64,000 bases of DNA from Chamaecrista fasciculata (GCA_003254925.1 QANZ01048282.1:1-64000), one strand, 5' to 3'; counted from the first letter of the stretch, positions 23,571-35,087 are shown. Program-made: numbers and translations. Notes: generated by a model from the letters alone, not told the origin.

Positions 23571-24636
23571 CTTTTCTTTTTAAAAAGATAAAGTTAATTC
23601 TTGTGGGTTGTTGGCAACCTAGCTATCTAGGTTTGAAAAGATATTTTTCAAAATAATATCATGATCACTTTACTGGTGTTATAACTTGGTATCTTACATA
23701 TCAAATTTTATATAAACTTTTAATTTAGTTTTCAATGTGTTTTTGCTGTCAAGTTTGTTTTCAAAATTTTATATTTTTTTTATTTTAGTTAAATATTGAT
23801 GACATATATTATTCTATGTGACCAATAACATGTGTATAATATAAAATTAATAAAAATTAAATTTGAATTAAAAAATATGTGATATCTATTATTAATTTAT
23901 TAAAAGAAATTAGTCAAAAGATAAAATTGGTTAAAACATAAAATATTAAAAACAAAATAAAAAAATTATCAATAATAAAATTGAAAATTTATGTAATATT
24001 TAGAGATGAAAAATGTGTTTTATCTTTTTTATATATATATATATATATATGAATATGAGTTTTTGACTTTCTTACCTCACTTCTCATATATATAAGTCAT
24101 GGCCTTGACTGCTCAAAGCTGTACATTTTGGAAAATTATTTAGTAAGGACGAAGGAAAATATTTTCTCAGGTCAGAAAAAAAAACAAAGAAAACATTTAC
24201 AAATTTCTGTCGTATATAATTGATTGGAACGTTATTACTTGTTGTACAACGGAGCTTACTAAGCTATGAAGTATAGACACTTATTTTTAAGGTATATTGT
24301 TTTGTCAGATATGTGTCTGTATATGATATTTGTACGACACATATTCATAAATTTTAAAATATAAAATTAATTTTTTATAATTTCAATATAACAAAAATAA
24401 AAAAATAATAACACATATGATATATATTATGAATAGATATTGCAATTTTAAAATTTGATCAAAATTTATGAATTTTTAATTATTTATATATATAAATATA
24501 TTCCGCGTCATGTATAATTTTAAGAATTTAACGTGTCGGTGTGTTCATAACTATGTCGTGTTCCACTGTTCCGTGTCTGTGTCAATATCCATATTTCATA
24601 GTTACTAAATAAGTAAGTAGTGACCACCGAGAATAA
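23571..24636. repeat. AT-rich region with a decayed family A copy
   Basis: About 23717-24010 still shows the order of family A blocks ('gtcaagtttgtttt', 'aaatattgatgac', 'taaaattggttaaaa'), heavily mutated. An (AT)n tract is at about 24030-24050. No gene seen. Confidence 0.45.
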
Positions 24637-24948
24637 TTGATTAAGTTTGTGTTTGGATTCACAATTATCTTCCTTTATTTCTCATTTATCTTCCAATACT
24701 CCTTTAATACCAGAGTTACAGTAAAAAAATCTTGTTTGTTTCACAGTTATTTTCTCCTCCTTTATTTTTCTCTTTTATTTCTCCTTTATCTTCTCAAATT
24801 ACTAACATACCCATACTCAAACTACCTATAATTACCTACTCTTTACTATAAAATAATAAAACACTCAAAGGGCATATTTGTAAATTGCATATTAAAATAT
24901 TCTTATTTATTACTCTCACAACTTTCTCTTTCCATTCATCTTTTTTTA

Positions 24949-24987
<39 letters not shown>

Positions 24988-25020
24988 NTATATATAGTTT
25001 ATATTAATTTATTTAAAAAT
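24637..25020. repeat. Low-complexity dispersed repeat with (TC)n tract
   Basis: It shares order and motifs with 63521-63990: 'ctacctataattacctact', CT-rich stretches, then (TC)n/(TA)n and 'tttatattaattta'. The (TC)n tract at 24955-24987 ends in an N. Probably a non-autonomous repeat; type not determined. Confidence 0.45.
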
Positions 25021-25302
25021 TAATTTTAGTCCTTGAAATTATACCAACTGAATAAGTTAATACTTGAGTCATCAAAATATATAATTTTTTATATATTGGT
25101 ATTCCTTCCTCTATTTTTTCAATTATATTAATAATATTTTTTAGCGTCAAAATTTAAAATAAAATAATTCATTCCATGCTATATACATTTTAATCCAAGA
25201 GATAAAATATATAATCAAGACTCCAAAAAATGGCTCTATTTACATTTTGGGAATGTGTCAAGTGTGGATAACGGCTCTATTTTTTATTGAACATAGCATA
25301 AG
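25021..25302. other. Unassigned AT-rich sequence
   Basis: No gene, RNA or clear repeat signal seen. Confidence 0.45.
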
Positions 25303-25400
25303 CTTTACCGAGATGGCTGAGTGATGTTTGAGCAACGAAAAAATGGAAAAGTCATGGGTTTGAATCTTAGAGGCATTTTGCAAATAATATTATTTTTGTT
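25303..25400 (+). repeat. tRNA-like / SINE-like fragment
   Basis: An A-box-like TGGCTGAGTG at 25314-25323 and a B-box-like GGGTTTGAATC at 25356-25366 lie about 40 bp apart, as in tRNA genes and tRNA-derived SINEs. A full cloverleaf cannot be drawn, so a functional tRNA is unlikely. A degenerate SINE head is the better reading, but the evidence is thin. Confidence 0.35.
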
Positions 25401-25692
25401 CACATGTCACACCTTGTTGATTTGTATAATTTATTGTCTACTGTTTTGGCCTGGGTAATATTTGTTGTTGTCTCATTTGACAATAAAAATTACAGTTCAG
25501 TCCAACTTATTAATAATATTTTTTCAGTATAATCATTTCTAAAAAATATACATTATGGTCCCTCCTGCAGTATATATAGGTAATATTTCTGGTGGTGTAA
25601 AAATTTATAAGCATATTTCAAAAACAGTAATGAGGAGAAATATATAATTATTCTTTACTTAGTTACAGTTTGAACCCTACTCCAACATATAT
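25401..25692. other. Unassigned AT-rich sequence
   Basis: No gene, RNA or clear repeat signal seen. Confidence 0.45.
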
Positions 25693-26110
25693 ATGAGTAA
25701 TATTTTTTGTGAAGAAGGGCATATTTGTAATTTGACAGTACTGGACCCTTCCCATTTTTTCTTATGCATATGCGTTCGCTTCACTCCTTCTTCATGCGCC
25801 TTTAACTTCTTTCTTCGTCCTGCGACTTCGACTTGTTTCTTCATCATACGCCTGTCTTACCAATCGTGCTGCAGTGGTGAGTCGTTGGTTCTCCGTCGTT
25901 CGTCGTCACGTGCGGTCGTCGTCACCGGTCATCATCTGCTCGGTGAGTTGCTTGATTCCCCAAATTTCTCAAGCCCTTGATTCTATTGTTCATCCCCCAA
26001 ATTCGTCGTCGCCGATCGTCGTTATCTTTGGAAATCAGTAAACAAATGCTCAAGAATCGTCGCCAGAAGTCGCAGATCGAGATTCTTAAGTTTACAGAAT
26101 TCGTTTGTAC
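25693..26110 (+). pseudogene. CG-rich island with a short ORF; possible gene or transposon remnant
   Basis: From about 25780 to 26090 the sequence is markedly richer in C, G and CpG (cgtcgt, gtcgtcaccgg, tcgccgatcgtcg) than the surrounding AT-rich DNA. A 95-codon ORF (25693-25980) with many Ser, Cys and Arg residues runs through it. I recognise no domain. It may be a remnant of a 5' exon, of a gene captured by a transposon, or of a DNA-transposon leader. No promoter or splice structure can be argued with confidence. Confidence 0.25.
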
Positions 26111-26491
26111 TTAAGTTTTATAAAATTTTTAAGTGTCAATTTATGTCAGAATGAGTATAAATTTATCATTTGACAATGAATGAGTATAAATTTAATGGTT
26201 AAAATTTTATTGTATAAATTTATCATTAAGTATAGTTAATTATTATATTTTAGATCAAATTTTATTGCATAAATTTATCATTGAGTAAACTTAATTTTAT
26301 ATTTTAGACAATAAAATTTTAATATACTCATTTATTGCGTAAATATAAAAAATAATACTTTTTAACAAATAGATTAATAATATAAATATAAAAATAAATA
26401 TATATTATATTAATAATAAGTTAAAAATTATACTTTGATTAATTAAGACTAATAAATTTAGCATTAGAAAATTGAAAAACATTTTTATAAT
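26111..26491. other. Very AT-rich unassigned sequence
   Basis: Contains loose repeats of 'gagtataaatttatcatt' and 'taaattttat' motifs near 26150-26330. No gene seen. Confidence 0.5.
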
Positions 26492-26647
26492 AAGGCAAAA
26501 GACCCTTTTGTGCCCCTAACTTTTGCAGTGATTTTCAGTTATGACACTAACGTTTCATATTGAGGGCACAATTGACACAAATGAAACGTTAGGGTCATAA
26601 CTGAAAATCACCGCAAACGTTAGGGGCACAAAAGGGTCTTTTGCCTT
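26492..26647. mobile_element. 156-bp near-perfect hairpin MITE
   Basis: Two 67-bp arms (26492-26558 and 26581-26647) are reverse complements with only a few mismatches, around a 22-bp loop. The ends read AAGGCAAAAGACCC and GGGTCTTTTGCCTT. Non-coding. The small size, lack of spacer and near-perfect arms suggest a young foldback MITE. Confidence 0.85.
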
Positions 26648-26860
26648 GGAATAATTATGGAAAATATAACAATTAATTTTTTATTTATTTTATTATGTAA
26701 GAAAATATATTTTATAATTAATAATATTTTAAAAGGTTTTAAAATTAAACAAATATCTTTTTATGTTTTAAACGATACATTGTACGACTGCATAGAACAA
26801 ATATAATAAAAAAAATAGCAGCNTCCATTTTGATAAAATTTCAAAGTTAAATTAAAATTA

Positions 26861-27210
26861 GGTAAAAGTACTAATTTCGTCCCTAAATTTTACACCAATT
26901 GTCAATTTCGTCCCCACTCAGTTTTTTGTTGTCAATTTCGTCTCCAATGTTTCACATTTTTGTCAATTGTATCCTTTAACTAATTTATTTCAATAAATTA
27001 ACGAGAGACTGCATCCTATTTTTCAATCTGAGTTAGGATTTGAGTTTATTTTTCTATCAATTTTTCATTATATACCATTAGCCACATAGATTATGTTGAC
27101 AATATTTGGCTAAAGTAAGAGCAAAGGATAAAATTGCCTAAAATGTGAAAGATTGGGGGACAAAATTGACAGTTATTGTAAAGTTTGGGAACGAAATTAG
27201 TACTTTTGCC
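26861..27210. mobile_element. Palindromic MITE, family A (copy 3)
   Basis: The best preserved copy: left end 'ggtaaaagtactaatttcg', right end 'cgaaattagtacttttgcc'. The blocks 'gtcaatttcgtcccc' and 'ggggacaaaattgac' face each other. Non-coding. Confidence 0.85.
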
Positions 27211-27396
27211 TTAAAATTAATGATAATGTTATTTCCGAAGAAAGAGATTTTCAATAACAAGGGGATTGAGATATCTATATATTTATATAATATACTAAAG
27301 TAAGGGTGTATTAGATACATTGTGATCTTAGATGTTATAGTTTCTTAGATGTCTGGTATGAGTCACATATTTCGATTATTCATTGACAAGTTAGTT

Positions 27397-28133
27397 GACT
27401 CGGTGTAAATTTAGGGACCAAATAATAAGTTTTATAAAATAATCAACAAAAAAGGGTAAAATTGGAGTTTTAATTAAAAAATGTCATTGCAAACCCTGTC
27501 AAATGAGATGACATAGTTTTTGTGTTGTTATCAGATCACACTCTTTTTGTTATTATCTGATGACAAGGTGTTAACTTAGTTGTCAATTTATGACGATATC
27601 ATGGTGTTACTAAAAGTCAAACATCCAAGGTGTTATATAATATACTAAATTTTTTTATTTGTTAGCTTAAGACTCTATTTACCACGATCTTCTTGACATT
27701 TTTATAGTTAATTATATGATAAGACTATAAAATTTATGGTATTGGATAAATATCTTAATATGTGTTGTAGAATTAATTTATGAACATTAATTTATATATC
27801 TATATATATTAGTAATTTTCTTCATATTATTTTATAATATTTAAAAACAATCATAGGACGATTTTACGATCCTCGATCTGATTTTACGATTCGATCTATC
27901 TTATGCCTCTTCCGATCTTGAGTAAGATCTCAATCTTGACAACACTGCATCTAAGATAACACATTGTCATCGGATAACAACAAAAAGTGTGTGATCTGAT
28001 AACAACACAAAAACTATGTCATCTCATATGACAGGGTTTGCAATGACATTTTTTAATTAAAGCTCCAATTTTACCCTTTTTTGTTGATTATTTTATAAAA
28101 CTTATTATTTGGTCCCTAAATTTACACCGAGTC
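27397..28133. mobile_element. 737-bp inverted-repeat element, 177-bp arms
   Basis: The left arm 27397-27573 starts GACTCGGTGTAAATTTAGGG; the right arm 27957-28133 is its near-exact reverse complement, ending ACACCGAGTC. The 383-bp centre carries repeats of 'gattttacgat' near 27860-27895. No transposase is encoded. It looks like a non-autonomous DNA transposon; its superfamily is unknown to me. Confidence 0.82.
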
Positions 28134-28200
28134 AAAAAAAGATTGGGGACAAAATTGACAGTAGGTGTAAAATTTAGGGACGAAATTAGTACTTTTGCCT
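28134..28200. mobile_element. Half copy of MITE family A
   Basis: Only the right arm is present ('gattggggacaaaattgac' to 'gaaattagtacttttgcct'), directly abutting the 737-bp inverted-repeat element. Confidence 0.75.
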
Positions 28201-28232
28201 AATTTTAATTTAATTTTAAATTTTATCAAAAT

Positions 28233-29156
28233 AGAAATATTTGAGATAATTTTTAAATATGAATAAATTTTATATATTTTTATTTTTATTCACTTTAATT
28301 TAATTTTACAATTTTCTGAAAATAATAATATTTTAGATATAATTTTTATATAATTAAAAATGTTAANTAGTTGAACTTAGATAAAAAAACGTGTTATTGT
28401 CGCCAAGTCCTATCCAAGTCAATTTTTTTTTACTTTTAGGTATTGTGATCATTTATATATTTTTTTATATTATTTGAATAAAAAAAAACCCTAATGCCTA
28501 CATACCCCACGTAGTTCGGAAAAAAAATTGTCTTCTAAAAAAACCTTTAAGTTATTTTTTGGGAAAAGTTTGAAATTTAATTTTTAAAAACTCATTATAA
28601 AAGTCGAATTTTGAAATTTCTGTTTTATTTTAATAATGATTTTTCTTTTTTTGAAATCTATTCTATTTTTCTCATTTTACATTTATTTATTTTCTAGAGT
28701 ATTTTATGAAAAAGAAAATGGCAAACGACAGAATAAGAAAAAACAATTTTTATCATACAAAATAAAAAAACGACAAAGAAAAAAAATAGATGAATAAAAT
28801 GAAAAGAAAAAAAAAGAAAGAGAGAACTAGAAAAGCTTAACACACAGTGAAAGAAACAAAAATTTTCCCGCCAAAAAAACAGACAAAGAAAAAGGAGAAA
28901 ACTGCAATGTCACACCCCTAAACTTTTCTTCTTTTACATTTCAGTCCTTTTTTCCTCACAGATTGGGACTAAAACAAAAGACAACTATAACATTGGGGAG
29001 GCTTACGACAGTTTTGACCCGGGACTGAAATCCACCATATGCCCAGAAGTTCCAGTAAGGCGAACTCAAAAAATTTTGAATAAGTGCATTTCGTCCCTAT
29101 ATTATCCTAAAATGCACAGAGTCTACCACTCACCACGAACCAACATCGAGACGTAG
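28233..29156. other. AT-rich intergenic sequence
   Basis: Contains A-rich tracts (28725-28830). About 28905-29040 resembles remnants of a 'cccctaaactttt' type MITE. No gene seen. Confidence 0.45.
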
Positions 29157-29757
29157 ATGCTACCCGGCGAGGAAGCAACCCAAGCAAGTCCCCTCCCACT
29201 CGAGCATTTAATGCTAAGATACTGGCATTAAATGCAAAGATCCTTGAAATCACGTGACCAGACAAGGCCACACCAGCTACTATGTACGGCAGGACGAAGA
29301 AGCACACGCAAAAGGACTAAAACGCCCCCTGCGCGCAGAAGAAATGGTGAAAAGCACTCTTGGCTATCACTGACTCCCGAAAAGGAAGGTTGGACATCCC
29401 AATACAGCCTAACAGTGATAGCTGTCACATCAGAACAATAGAGTACATCGACTTTTTCCCTATACATCCCCGAAAATACCCCTAACGTCCCTGAGAGACC
29501 ACGTACGAACATGGGACAAAAGGGAAGGAGGATAAATAGGAAAAAGGGAGCACATTCTCAGGTAACGACTCTCTTTCTAAAAAATACAACTCTCAATTAT
29601 TCTCTGATCTCTCTTCTAACTTAAGCATCGGAGGAGAATCGCAGGGAAGCCCTGTGCATTCTTACTTGCAGGATCAGACGACTCACAACATCCGGAGACT
29701 GCCCCTAAACTGTGAACTCAAGGTTAGATTTACACTAATCCAGCTTTGTAGTTTTCA
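29157..29757 (+). mobile_element. LTR-like dispersed repeat, copy 1
   Basis: About 600 bp, matching 33947-34515 in the same orientation. Shared landmarks are 'acccggcg', 'gcatttaatgc...ttggcattaaatgcaa', 'cgccccctgcgcgca', 'ggaggataaa' (TATA-like), 'aggtaacgactctct', 'cttaagcatcggag', and the end 'gctttgtagttttca'. The TATA-like box followed by a CT-rich leader and 'cggag...gcagga' resembles the R-U5 part of a Ty3-gypsy LTR. No primer site follows, so this is a fragment or solo copy. ORFs inside are not convincing. Confidence 0.6.
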
Positions 29758-30899
29758 GATATGACCAAATTAAAATATTTTTGCAAAGAAATGAGACCAA
29801 AAGTGCACCAGAAGAAGATACAAGATCAAATTGAAAATTAAGCAAATTAAAAGATATGAAAACAAATTTACATTTTGACCTTATTTAAAAATCATTAAAT
29901 TCCTGATGGCCACCTCGTGGCAAATATAAAGCATGCAAAGCACATAAAAAGGTATGAGACAGCTTACCTTCGTTCTAATTAGCTGCTTTTGCATATACAG
30001 GTTTATTAAGCAAACTTTAATTCGTTGGTCACTAACCAAGCATTTGAAATTAATTTCCTTCACATCAAAAGGCTTTCCTATATTTCTAATTATAAGTTAA
30101 GTAGTATACGTAAGCATGATTTGATATATAAAATAATAATCTTAAATTAAAGTTTACGTTACTGCATAGGTATCTTGCGTTTTCAATTAATATTCTACTA
30201 GAATGAGACCGTGCGTCGGGTTTTTTCCTTACAATTTATATAATTTGGAATATCCTTCACATACCTTGTCAATTAAGTCCATTCATCAAATATTGTGCTT
30301 ATGCAACATGAAGATCAACGTTTCGTCTTTACAGATTGGAAAAAAAAGACAGCCAAAATGTCATCTAAGTGAAGCAAATCAGGATCAAGATATGCTTAAC
30401 AGAAACATGAAAATCAGAAATATGAAAATCAGAAATATGAAAGAGACCATTCATGTTTCATCTCATAAACAACAGAAAGGAACAATTAATGACAACAACA
30501 ATAAGAAGCATAACAGAAACATGAAAGTCAGAAACAACAGATTATTATTATTCAGCAAGAGACCATTCAATTTCCTAGTTGACTCCAAACTTCCACAGCA
30601 AAATGAAACACAGACTCCTCAGAAACCCCCTTTTCATGGATTCTGCCCAGTTTCGATTCAAAATTTTAGATTAAAAAGGAAATAACATCAAGTAAGAATC
30701 TTACCAAATCCTTGCATTCATAGAAAAGCATAATGCCAGAGTACCTGCAGTTTATACTTTTAAAAAAATGTTAAGTATTAATTATTTTTCTCTTATGGTC
30801 ATAAATCACAAATTGGACCAAGTAATTATGCTTTACCTATAAAGATATCCCTTCAATTATATATATATATATATGAAGAGTGGAAATGAAGGAGAAGCA
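29758..30899. other. Intergenic sequence, short tandem motif, no gene supported
   Basis: Begins with traces of MITE family C ('gcaaagaaatgagaccaaaagtgcac'). A 160-codon ORF (30203-30685) contains a direct repeat of 'aaatatgaaaatcag' (30410-30440). Its Asn/Lys/Gln-rich composition and lack of domains argue against a gene. Confidence 0.5.
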
Positions 30900-31740
30900 A
30901 TTCCAAATCAATGTTTTCTTGACGGGCGCAAGCGTGGTTGGTGGCGGCGCAGCGGAAGCGGAAATGCCGGTAAAACTACAAACCACTATAACAATTCCAA
31001 AACAGAAAAATGGAATACAATACTTTCGCCCAATTGCCCAAGGATTCAAATAACAATGTCTAACTAGTATTATTGCATCAATCAAAGAATACAACTATAC
31101 AACCTCTCACAACCACAAAAGAGGTAAACAACATTGTCTTACAAAATTTGGGTACAAGAAGCACTAACAAAATGAGCCTACAAAATATATCTAGGGCAAT
31201 ATTCTCTCAACAGACCCTAAAACAATATATTCAACTCACAAGCTTCCTCCAACAAATACCCAAATCTCCCAGCACAAATAAAGTTGAGACAACAAAGAAA
31301 AAAAACGCACAAAACAGAGCAGCACTTCAAGACCCAATCGGAATACCTAAATCATCTCCAATCCAAAAACTGACCGTAGGATATAAGGAACAGAATGTCC
31401 GAAAGATAACCTCAAAATTTCAGCTCATTCGGAGAAGATCTCACCGTTGGATTTTTCCGACAATAAACGTCGTTCAGGAAGTCTGGATAGGACGCTCCTT
31501 GAACTTCAAAAATCCGTTTCTACCAAACCAAAGCTCCAATCGAAAAACTGACCGTAGGATATCAAGACTAGGATGTCACGAACATACCCTCCAAATTTCA
31601 GCTTGATCGGAGAAGGTTGCACCGTTGGATTTCGCCGGAAGTAACTGCTGCCAGAGAAAAACAGTTTCTAGGTTTTCACCCTCTCTCTCTATGCGTTTTT
31701 CTTACTCTCTACAATTTGCTTGGCTTGCTCTCCACACCAC
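30900..31740. mobile_element. LTR-like retroelement remnant with internal duplication
   Basis: Starts with a GC-rich block (gtggcggcgcagcggaagcgg, 30942-30962) reminiscent of LTR ends. It contains two diverged copies of a segment of about 110 bp (starts 31358 and 31536) with 'aaaactgaccgtaggatat', 'aaatttcagct' and 'caccgttggattt'. Such 'fits the hypothesis of Tekay-like LTR' wording is only by resemblance; no ends or primer site can be fixed. The 177-codon ORF at 31073-31606 covers this repeat and shows no domain. Confidence 0.4.
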
Positions 31741-32400
31741 TCCACACCAGAAAATGAAACCCTAGCTGCTGGGGCAAAGCCTTGGGCTGACTTGAGAATG
31801 GGCCTTCACTTGGAGTGACCAAGCCCAACATTTCTTTACTCCTTCTAATTTTGAAATCCCAAAATCCACTTTTCTGCCATCCATTATCCCTATAACCCCA
31901 ACATAGCTTTAGGGCCTTAGGGTTCAGGTTAGGAATTAGGTTGATGCTTATGTTAAAAATGGCCAACTAAGTTCTAGTTCTAACCGAATAAAGTATAAAA
32001 GCAAATAAGGCTCTAAAGAAACCTGATTCCATTACTCACAATTTTGTCAAAGAGCTCCCCCCGTCACAAACTCCAAAACAATATATATTTTCGTCCTGCT
32101 CCCCATGACCTGAAGAACGAACACAAAAAAAAAATGAAAATTGGCATCATGCGTTGTCAGGAATGGACTTTGACAACAAAATATACAATAGTATGAGAAC
32201 TATTAATGTTTCAGATGCAGAAGCACCTTCAGGAGCAGAATATATAATTTAATTGATTCCAATACGCAAAGTGTAAAGCACCTTCAGATGCAGAAGCACC
32301 TTCACGTTTCTTATATATTTTAATGTAAAGGACCAAAACGCAAAGTGCACAAAATAATATGGATCAAAAATAGAATATTGACGAAATAGTCATCTTCATC
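31741..32400. other. Unassigned intergenic sequence with short direct repeats
   Basis: The motif 'cagatgcagaagcaccttca' occurs at about 32213-32232 and 32285-32304. No gene seen. Confidence 0.45.
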
Positions 32401-33117
32401 CTCAACTCATCTTCTCTCCCGCACGATTCAACAAAAACCACCGCAACATCACCATTCACAAATTCAAACAGCAAAAATCACAACAACCAAATGGGAATTA
32501 ATAAACGATTCAGCAACATCACCATTCACAAATTCAGGAACGATTCCAAAGCTTACCTCGCGAGAAAACCCGACGAACTGTGAAAACGATGGAGTCAGAC
32601 GGATGCGAAGTCTAAGAACAGTGGCAATGTCGAACGAATTTGGAGGCGTGAACGGCAGAAACGAAGTCCGAACTGAAAATGGCGAAGGCGCTGGATTTAT
32701 AGCTTCTCAGAAGTTTTGTGTTGAAATGAAATGGAAATGAGGAATCAGAAGCTTACCTCGCAAACGGAGTCGGCCGAAATCGCGCTGAACAGGGGTAATT
32801 TCGTAGAAATAAAAAATGGCCAACAGAAGAGGAGAAGAAGACGGTGGTGGTGGTGGTGGAAATGGGAGGGGAGAAGAAGAAGAAGACGGGAGAAGAAGAA
32901 GACGATGAATTGAAGAAAAAGTAGGGCAAAATTTGTGAATTTGAGAGTGAAAAAATATAAGCGTATATATGGTGGAAGATTGATGTTTAAAATTTGAAAT
33001 GGGAATAGGTGTATGAAGATAGAGAGAAATCTGGAATTGAAAGCGTGTGGTGAAAGATTGAGAGTAGGAATACGTGTATGATTTGATGAACAGTTTTTTT
33101 TTTTAAAAAATAAGGGA
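32401..33117 (-). other. GC-richer block with donor-like sites; possible transposon leader
   Basis: About 32560-32800 is CG-rich for this window. On the minus strand GCGAGGTAAGCTT occurs twice (around 32551-32563 and 32750-32762), each a good splice-donor consensus after a CG-rich exon-like stretch. A 24-bp direct repeat 'gcaacatcaccattcacaaa...' lies near 32443 and 32513. This may be the first exon area of a decayed DNA transposon or gene on the minus strand. A (GGT)n/(GAA)n tract at 32843-32900 explains the ORFs seen there. Confidence 0.3.
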
Positions 33118-33180
33118 CACATGTCAGCTCCACAGTTGGAGTGAGAAAATGCAACTTTTATTGTGGAGCTGACACGTGTG
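33118..33180. repeat. Short inverted repeat (17-19-bp arms)
   Basis: CACATGTCAGCTCCACA (33118-33134) faces TGTGGAGCTGACACGTGTG (33162-33180) across a 27-bp loop. 'gcaacttttattgtgg' in the loop and 'gcaacttttatttt' after the right arm form a partial direct repeat. Could be a MITE end pair or a hairpin. Confidence 0.65.
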
Positions 33181-33890
33181 CAACTTTTATTTTAGATTGT
33201 TAAAAGAATTAGATTCCAAATGTATTCGTTGAGAATTTTTTATTACATATCTATATATACATATAAATATATATATATATGCACACACAAACATTTCTAT
33301 TCTTTTTTTAAAATATACAATATTTTGAATTTATAACATTTAAAACATCATATGTATAAGTTTATAGAGGCTTGAGAATGTAATATTCTCCCTAACGAAA
33401 CAATAACTATGTGGATTTGGTATATAGAAATAGGTGAATCAAATTAAAATAAGTTTATAAAACAAATTACGCTATACTGGTTGTAATATTTTGAATTAAA
33501 AAAAGAATTTAATTTTCCACTTTTCTATTTATATCGTATTATTTACACTATATATAGATTGGAATTGGCTATATCATATATGTATGCGCACGCATTTTTT
33601 TGTAAATTTTATAATCTCTAACATTCTTTCTTGGTTGTTTGTATATAATTCACTTAATTTATGTATTTGTTTATCTTGTGAAGAAAATATATATATATAT
33701 ATATATTGTGTTTGATTACTTTGTAATTAAGCAAACCCTAGTCAGTATATATGTAAATGCATGATGACATCGATCATTGAAGCGAAATTCATGCCGAAAA
33801 AGGGTTTTTTACAATTGAAGGAAAGTATGAAGCAATCAAATTTTTCATGTCTTCTGATTAATCTCAGATTGTTATTACTGCTCATGGATG
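33181..33890. other. AT-rich intergenic sequence with (TA)n tracts
   Basis: TA-rich microsatellites near 33250-33285 and 33690-33706. No gene seen. Confidence 0.5.
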
Positions 33891-34520
33891 TTACATGATA
33901 TACACTCCTCGGAATAGTTCCTCGGAATTAATACCAAGAGCACAAGAGATACCCGGCGGGGAGACAACCCAAGCAGGTTCCCTCCCACTCAAGCATTTAA
34001 TGCCAAGATATTGGCATTAAATGCAAAGATCCTTGAAAGCACGTGACAGGACAAGAAGGACACGCAAAAGGACCGAAACGCCCCCTGCGCGCAGTCCAAA
34101 CAATGAAAAGCACTCCTGGCTATCACTGACAACCAGGGGGGAAGGTTGGAAATCCCACCGTACCCTGGCAGTGATAGCTGTCACATCAAAAGCAGAAACC
34201 TACACCAACCCCCTTTTCCTCACACATCCCGAGTACACCCCTAACGTCTCAGAGAGACCTCGTACGAACATGCATGAGACAAAAGGGAAGGAGGATAAAA
34301 GGAAAAGGGGGAACCTTTTCTAAGGTAACGACTCTCTCTCTACAAGAATTCAAACTCTCCATTATTCTCTCTCTAACTTAAGCATCGGAGAAGAATCGCA
34401 GAGAACCCCCTGTGCATTCTCGTTTGCAGGATCCGACGACCTCAACCTACCGGAAACTGCCCCTCAACTGTGAACTCAAGGTTAGATTTATCCTAATCCA
34501 GCTTTGTAGTTTTCATTACT
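33891..34520 (+). mobile_element. Probable solo LTR (TG...CA, 620 bp)
   Basis: The segment 33896-34515 starts TGATATACACTCC and ends GTAGTTTTCA. It is flanked by TTACA (33891-33895) and TTACT (34516-34520), which differ at one base and may be a decayed 5-bp target duplication. It matches 29157-29757 over its last 570 bp. A TATA-like 'ggataaaagg' near 34293-34302 is followed by a CT-rich stretch, then 'cttaagcatcggag' and 'gcaggatccgacg'. No primer site or polypurine tract adjoins, hence the solo reading. Confidence 0.55.
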
Positions 34521-34716
34521 TTAATTAATTGATGAAAAAGAAGGTTTGACAATTGAACACAGAAAGAATCTACATAATTCAAAAAAGAGAAACCCACCAA
34601 GCTAAGTACACACTCATTATTCCACCACCAATAAGAAAAAAAAAAAACAACAAAACGAAAAATCAGAACCAAAAAAGAAAAACCAATTTAATGAGAACCA
34701 CGTCTATTTATACATG

Positions 34717-35087
34717 GGTCAAAGTGTACTTTTGGTTCCATATTGTTTGCTCATGTCTCAATTTGGTTAAGTATATTTTTTTAGTTGTACTGTTGGTCCC
34801 ATATTTTTTGTTCAAGTCTCAATTTGGTCATGTATATTTTTTATTGTACTTTTAGTCTACATCTTTCAGTTAGGTTGCAGATTTGATTCTATATCTTTTA
34901 GTTAGATTATGAAATTGGTTTTATATCTTTGCAAAAGGTTCCACATTATGGGAGTAACGATAGAACCTTTTTACATAAATATGAGACCAATTCTGCATCC
35001 GACCCGAAGATATGGGGCAAAAAATACAACAAAAAAATATGACCAAATTGAGATTTCAGCGAAAAATGAGACCGAAAATGCATGGCC
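34717..35087. mobile_element. Palindromic MITE, family C (copy 1)
   Basis: The left arm begins 'ggtcaaagtgtacttttggt' and the right arm ends 'gagaccgaaaatgcatggcc'. Shared blocks are 'tatctttgcaaaaggttcc' and 'atatgagaccaattctgca'. The most diverged of three copies around the Dof gene. Confidence 0.7.

Larger units (their letters stand above)
26826..28232. repeat. Composite palindrome, outer arms of ~90 bp
   Basis: The outer left arm (26826-26915, starting 'attttgataaaattt') and outer right arm (28140-28232, ending 'aaattttatcaaaat') are reverse complements. The match includes about 35 bp of sequence beyond the family A MITE ends. Inside lie a complete family A MITE and a 737-bp inverted-repeat element. 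It could be one large inverted-repeat transposon or two inverted copies of a locus. Confidence 0.65.

Noticed and set aside
25303..25400. Functional tRNA gene
   Set aside because: A- and B-box-like motifs are present, but acceptor and anticodon stems cannot be paired; kept only as a weak SINE-like feature.
30203..30685. 160-codon ORF as a gene
   Set aside because: No domain, Asn/Lys-rich, contains a short tandem repeat, no promoter or splice context.
31073..31606. 177-codon ORF as a gene
   Set aside because: It covers an internally duplicated LTR-like repeat; the two repeat copies fall in different frames and no domain is visible.
29157..34515. A single LTR retrotransposon with LTRs at 29157-29757 and 33896-34515
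   Set aside because: No primer site after the first copy, no polypurine tract before the second, no matching outer duplication; the second copy has its own near-matching flanks.
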